Positions 59,050 to 64,000 of a stretch of DNA of 64,000 nucleotides are shown piece by piece. The stretch comes from Straminergon stramineum (taxonomy: Eukaryota; Streptophyta; Bryopsida; Hypnales; Calliergonaceae): positions 1,552,501-1,616,500 of the forward strand of contig OY987273.1 of assembly GCA_963920665.1 (NCBI GenBank), read 5' to 3'. The notes beneath the pieces are model-generated. The model was given only the letters and a program-made list of their open reading frames with translations. It did not search any database and was not told the origin of the DNA. A program made the position numbers and the translations under genes. The stretch's first letter is position 1. Every line of letters starts with the position of its first letter.

Positions 59050-60340
59050 CATTCATATTTAGGATACAATCTACGCTAAGCCTATCATTATTTTAAATGT
59101 AAATGTATTATTATAAATAGAATATAAACAATATATTGAGAAAAGGAAAGTGTTCAATATGCACTATGCTCCTCTACTTGTACCAAAAAAAGATCTCAAC
59201 TATATTCATACTCTTCAATGTTAAGTTCTCTTTTCCCTATAAATAATATAACATACTTTTTGGCCTATTATGTGATAGCCTATACCTCATTTTGTATTCT
59301 CTTGATATGTTTATCCTTGAGTATTCTATGCCTATTGCAACCCCAACTTCTATTATTTTAATTATTATCATGAATTTTCCCTAATTTATCTTTGCCTTCA
59401 ACAACTATCTTTGAAATGGAGGCCCTTAATGATGAGCTAAGGATGTCTTAATATGTGAATTTTTTCTCATTTTAATGAATATGGTGTTATTAGGGTTTTC
59501 TGACCATCTCTTTGTATTTGCAATTGTTGTAAGTACATTTCCAAAATATTGTGTGGATTATTTATGCCTTTCTTTACTACATCATTGTCTTAATTGGAAA
59601 TACTAGTAAAGTCTCAATAGTGTTGGTGTGGTATTTTGTCCTATCAAGGTGTGGGAGAAGTAAGGGCGTGACAATTGCAATAGCAGGGCATACTAGTTTT
59701 TGAAGTAGGAAGGGCTTGAAAGAGCTAAGTATAGTGGTCTCAAAAAGGGATTGTTATCCAAAAGGTATGTACTTAAAACCTCAGTAGAAAGAATGCAATT
59801 GCATTATCAAATTGCCTATTATATGTTGTATAATTTTATTTTTTAGAAAAAATTTCCAAACCTAGGTAAATTTTAACAAACTTATATGAATTTCCAAAGT
59901 ATTAGAAATGGAGCAAACTAGTGCATTGAGACAAAAAAATTGGTACTTTATAGCTTGCAAATGCTTTGCATTCTTGTATATGAGCTCATTGTCTTGTATG
60001 CATGGTATATTATTCTTGGTATTTGAATGTGTCAATCACTACAACAATTTCCTAAATTGAAGATAATTCTTAAAAAAAATATAAGTTCAATAATTTAAAG
60101 TATTGATGGATATTGTTAATACAATTTGGTTTTGCTTTAAACAACCAAAATCTTCTTGTTAATTAGTCTATTTTGGAAAATTATACTACATATAAGACTA
60201 GGGGGATAAACACTTTCATAAAAAATAATAGTCCCTATTTTAAACCCTTTTGTATACACGTGGGTTTAGAAAAAGATTATGTGCTCCTTCCCTGAGATCT
60301 ATATTCATTCATGGTTGTGAGAGTCACCACCCTAATATTC
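59050..60340. other. Gene-free AT-rich stretch
   Basis: No recognisable frame or clear repeat. Confidence 0.45.
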
Positions 60341-60347
60341 AAGCACT

Positions 60348-60521
60348 CACATTAGAAGAAAATTGCATTGTTGTCAACAAAAACTAGGTGACCTTTTTGT
60401 TCACTACAACACAATTATTTGAAAACTGCGTTGCAATGAATACAATTTTTAGGAAAACATGTTGCAGTGAACAAAAATGTCACATAGATTTTGTTCATTG
60501 CAACATAGTTTTCTACTAGTG
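60348..60521. mobile_element. CACTA-like MITE, about 170 bp, worn left end
   Basis: The right end TTTTCTACTAGTG is the reverse complement of CACTAGTAGAAAA, a typical CACTA terminus. The left end CACATTAGAAGAAAA is a changed version. Inverted subterminal copies of AACTAGGTGACCTTTTTGTT and its mirror lie inside. No matching 3-bp duplication was seen. Confidence 0.5.
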
Positions 60522-60637
60522 ATATGACTACATGATTTCTTTTTTTCTAAATAGTGTGTAGTCAAATGATTTGCTCTTGTCAAAAATCCTTGATTATAAG
60601 CAATAATGTTGCATTACTACATTTGGTGCAGTCACCC

Positions 60638-60801
60638 CACTAAAGGAAATTGATGTTTGCCTCAACAAAATCTACATGACATGTTTGTTGAGGCAAATGC
60701 AAAATCTACATTTTTCTGCGTTTTTCAATACAAATTTTGTGTTTGCCTCAACAAACATGTCATGCAGATTTTGTTGAGGCAAATGCAAATTTCTTCTAGT
60801 A
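60638..60801. mobile_element. CACTA-type MITE, 164 bp, CCC duplication
   Basis: Starts CACTAAAGGAAATT and ends AATTTCTTCTAGTA, the inverted form with one terminal change. CCC flanks both sides, the 3-bp duplication expected for CACTA elements. Inside, TTTGCCTCAACAAAATCT and its mirror occur as two inverted copies, each itself nearly palindromic. Confidence 0.75.
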
Positions 60802-61463
60802 CCCAAAGTGCGGTGGACAAAAGACATTTGGCAAATCATGGCCAACACCTATAACTATTCAACTCCACTTGACTTGCTTGATTTGATGGAAGAATTAAAT
60901 TTATAGGAAGGCAATTGGTTTTACTTGAGTAGAATTCTCTCCAATGAGGTATGAATGGCATTCATTTCTTTAAGGTGGAAAAACATTATCAAACCAAGGC
61001 ATCAAGTGATTTTGGTCTTTAACCTCTAAATGCTTGAGGCATCAAATTTTGGTGTCAACAATACTTTGAAGTTAGAAAAAAACCCAATCAAGTTTCTATT
61101 TTTAACAATTTAAAATTTTGAAAAATTCTTTTTGAAGTCTCATTTTAGCATCAAAATCTGATTTTGAAAATGATTGATTGTGATTTTTCTATTCAAGATT
61201 TTGTGCCAGAGTGTCCATTGCAATTTTGATTTTTTGGAGCATTGGGGGCTCTTGGAATTGAGCCTCAAATATAATAGATCTTGGAGACAAAATCACATTT
61301 AAAATTCATTTTAAAAAATTGTAGAATAAATTTTGAAAAGTCATAAGTTGATTGGGATCATTCATATTAGACCCTTTAACCTCATATTTTTTTTTGACCA
61401 ATTTTTTAGATTTGACATGTGAAAAGAGGATTGAAAGACTTGAAATCACTTTTGTAGTTTTAA

Positions 61464-62410
61464 CCCCTAAAGGACCAAACGGTGTTTTTTGGAAACATAG
61501 TAATTTCGGGCAGCTCACTATAAATGGAATTTTTATTTTTTTTCTTTGAAATTTTCATACAACATGTGCCCGAGGGGTAGCTTTAAGATCCAACAATTTT
61601 CATAACTTTTGAATACATTGTTAAAAAGTTATTGTATGATATGTTGTTTTCATTGCTCACCGGGCAGCCTAGTCAGCAAAAAAAACTTCTTTAAAAATTA
61701 CTTTTTTTTAAAATAAAAATTTGAAATTTCTTTTCCTTATTTATATGTACATAGAAAGCTTTGAATCATTTCATTTTGATTTATGAGATGAAAGTTATGA
61801 AGAGTTTTAGTTGTGGGTAGTTTTTGGGTAGTAATGGAATCTCTACTCTAAAATAAACTTTGAAGACCTTTATTTAACTCAATTTTTAATATTTTTGGAA
61901 AAAATATAAAAAAGTGAGGTGTACATTTTTTATTACAACAATTTCACCATTGGGATTGGCATTTTTCAATTCTACAAATAAATTATTAACAATTTAGTAT
62001 TTTGAATCATTCTCTACTTCTTTCTACTTACTATTTTTTTCCTATATGTTGTACAAATCCAAATGATCTAAAATTTTTCAAGCATGTAGAAAATATGACT
62101 TGAAGAATGAATCCAAAGAGTTACAAACATTTTGGACATTTTTTCATAATGATCTGACCTTGTGAAGTGCAGCTGCCCAGATTTTTGCGGGGCCAAGAAA
62201 TGGCTTTTTGTCACTTCAAATGCTAATATCTTGCAATCCAAAACGGTGGAAATTTCTGAAATTTTTTCAAGATCTTCCCAAACCAGCGTACTAAAATATC
62301 CTACAGTTACATTTGTTCAAAAATGTATTTTTTCTAAAATTTGGTACTTGTACTAGAGATGATAGTTTTGGAGCGCTTCTGGTGAAAACATAGTCAAATA
62401 CATTTAGGGG
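61464..62410. mobile_element. TTAA-bounded block E inside element A
   Basis: Between TTAA at 61,460 and TTAA at 62,411, the block begins CCCCTAAAGG and ends CATTTAGGGG, sharing only the outer 8 bp as inverted ends. It has no coding content. It may be a separate older insertion or the original centre of element A. Confidence 0.4.
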
Positions 62411-62414
62411 TTAA

Positions 62415-62902
62415 CACCCTCATGATTAAACAATACGATCTTTCAATCCATAAGTGATATTGTTGTTTATTCTTTTACTATGTGATCTATCATGCCTACT
62501 TTGATTTTGTACTGTTACAAATATATAAAAATTGATACAACTTATGAAAATGTTGACTTTTTGTTCAATTTAGAGCAAATTCCTAGAATCTCAAAAATGG
62601 CCTTGGGCATTTGGGGATTATACTTTTGTAACATTAATGATTGATTTCATTGAAATTTAGAAATTGTAAATGTGCAATTAGTAGAGTAAACATTTAACCC
62701 CTAAATGCCCAAGGCTTGTTTGGAGCTTCTTAAAATTTGCTCTAAATTGAACAAAAAGTCAACATTTTCATAAGTTGTACCAATTCCTTTTGAATTATAA
62801 CCATACAAATTCAAACTAGACATGTTAGAGATCACATAGGAAAAGAAAACATAACAATATCACTTACAAATTGAAAGATTATAATGTTTGATCATGAGGG
62901 TG
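62415..62902. mobile_element. TTAA-bounded inverted-repeat element C, 488 bp
   Basis: Flanked by TTAA at 62,411 and 62,903. The ends CACCCTCATGATTAAACA and TGTTTGATCATGAGGGTG are inverted with one mismatch. Arms of about 200 bp face each other around an 80-bp centre, and each arm ends inside with the GGGCATTTRGGG word found at the ends of element A. Confidence 0.7.
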
Positions 62903-63338
62903 TTAAAAGTATGAAATTTTTTTCAACTCTCTTTTTGCATGTCAACTCTAAAAAGTTGGTCACTAAAAACAATGAGGTTATAGGGCCTAGCATGCACAAC
63001 CCCAATCAATTTACAATTTTTCAAATTCAATTCTACAATTTTTTTAAATGAATTTCTAATGTGATTTTTCCTCCAAGATCTAGTGTATTTGAGGCTCATT
63101 TCCAAGAGCCCACAAGACTACAGGAGGTCAAGATTGCACTGCATATCCTTGCACATAATCTTCAATAGAAAAATCATAATCCTTTATTTTTAAGATCAAC
63201 TTTTTGATCCTAACAATAAACTTCAAAAAGAATTCTCCAAAAATATAAACTAATAATAATAGCAATTTGGTTGGGTTTAACTTAACTTCAAAGTTTTCCA
63301 AACACCACATTTGGGTGCCTTGGGCATTTAGGGGTTAA

Positions 63339-63596
63339 CCCCTGAACGTCACAGCGGACATTTTTTGGACGCTGAGAATCCAGATTCCTAAAATAAGCCG
63401 TCCATCAAACCTTATAATTTAGTCATCCGAACGGTGGATTCCCTTACAAATTGCACGTTCCTATCTGCCAGGTAGTTGGCCTCCATTTTCAACGGTGAAT
63501 TCCTCAGTGATCGAGGCAGTTTTATGCTATTGAGTTTTTCCTAGCAAGTACTGAAAACCTCCTCTCTTCCGCCGGGTGGCTTCTGACGTTCAGGGG
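63339..63596. mobile_element. TTAA-bounded MITE B, 258 bp
   Basis: Begins CCCCTGAACGTCA and ends TGACGTTCAGGGG, perfect 13-bp inverted ends. TTAA stands immediately outside both ends (63,335-63,338 and 63,597-63,600). It has higher GC content than its neighbours and no coding frame. Confidence 0.75.
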
Positions 63597-63600
63597 TTAA

Positions 63601-64000
63601 AACAAAGTTGCAAGGTCAGTCACAGCTCGAATATTGTCTCCTTCGGTATAAATTTCAAAATAATTATGGAACTTGTCTTTACGCATTTTTGTGTTTTGTC
63701 CATATCACTGGGTCTGTCAGGAATAATAAGCAAAAGCTGGAAACATAGGTAGAGCAATCACTTGAAGCGGTAACATTGACTAAAATGTAGGAACATTGTG
63801 AAAAAGTCGGACACAACCGAACTTGTGGGCAATAATATCCCTGAATCTTAAAGCTACGGGGTACATGATACCCAAGTCAAATTCTGCAAAAATCTTCCGA
63901 CCGCAACTCAAGTAATGTTTAAGTACACTACAGTCATCACCCGTGATCATGGATCGGATAATGTGGTTAATCATGAGGCTGAGAGATCTTCACAACTTAG
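63601..64000. other. Window end, nothing recognised
   Basis: No motif-bearing frame. The small minus-strand frame at 63,780-63,974 has no visible motif or second copy in the window. Confidence 0.4.

Larger units (their letters stand above)
61019..63338. mobile_element. TTAA-bounded long inverted-repeat element A, about 2.3 kb, with nested blocks
   Basis: The ends are TTAA|CCTCTAAATGCTTGAGGC (61,019) and GCCTTGGGCATTTAGGGG|TTAA (63,335), inverted apart from C/T-type changes. Arms of roughly 430 bp (61,023-61,459 and 62,907-63,334) are reverse complements with moderate divergence, for example GGGCTCTTGGAATTGAGCCT versus its mirror. The interior is divided at TTAA sites into further blocks. No transposase frame is present. 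Confidence 0.65.

Overview
The window looks like repeat-dominated nuclear DNA from a land plant with a large genome. The evidence is AT-rich sequence, a short tract of plant-type telomere units (CCCTAAA) at about 26.28 kb, a hAT transposase of the plant DUF659/hATC type, CACTA-type miniature elements, a tRNA-like SINE, and many decayed open frames. The species cannot be named from the sequence. I find no intact ordinary host gene. Nearly every recognisable coding stretch is a broken copy of a mobile or multicopy gene.

Three interleaved layers are visible. (1) A multi-exon gene family, here called the FCPH family, occurs as copy I (4.2-10.7 kb), copy II (11.7-15.5 kb), copy III (45.7-59.0 kb) and a last-exon fragment, copy IV (35.6-36.5 kb). 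Its fourth exon encodes an FCP1/NIF-like HAD phosphatase domain with a DLNG/DLKG motif. Its 5' side carries repeated palindromic motifs. (2) Between 15.5 and 35.5 kb lie seven GC-rich minisatellite arrays built on ACCCGCGGTCGCC. Six of them sit about 145-310 bp upstream of a start codon, in the same orientation relative to the gene. The genes are a RING-H2 protein (16.2-18.7 kb), a sister protein on the minus strand (21.4-19.9 kb), a protein kinase on the minus strand (23.8-22.2 kb), a third sister protein (28.1-29.7 kb), a hAT transposase (31.2-34.5 kb) and the copy IV fragment. The cluster lies exactly between FCPH copy II, which lacks its last exon, and copy IV, which is only a last exon. 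It may therefore be a roughly 20 kb insertion or composite element that split one FCPH copy. (3) Younger insertions: a 3.37 kb element at 55,223-58,589 with TG...CA ends and an ATAGC duplication; a related element at about 46.9-50.3 kb; a 4.27 kb coding-free insertion at 40,342-44,612 that splits a 44-bp tandem repeat; long hairpins at 11.0-11.3 and 37.8-38.9 kb; a 0.6 kb inverted-repeat element at 38.9-39.5 kb; two CACTA-like MITEs near 60.4-60.8 kb; and a chain of TTAA-bounded inverted-repeat blocks at 61.0-63.6 kb.

The broken genes share a pattern. Long frames stay open over 1.5-3 kb with few or no indels, but are cut by TAG, TGA and TAA codons that single C-to-T changes would produce from CAG, CGA and CAA. 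The GC-array motifs show matching CG-to-TG/CA wear. This fits silenced, cytosine-methylated repeats. All functional names come from motifs read by eye; no database search was possible.
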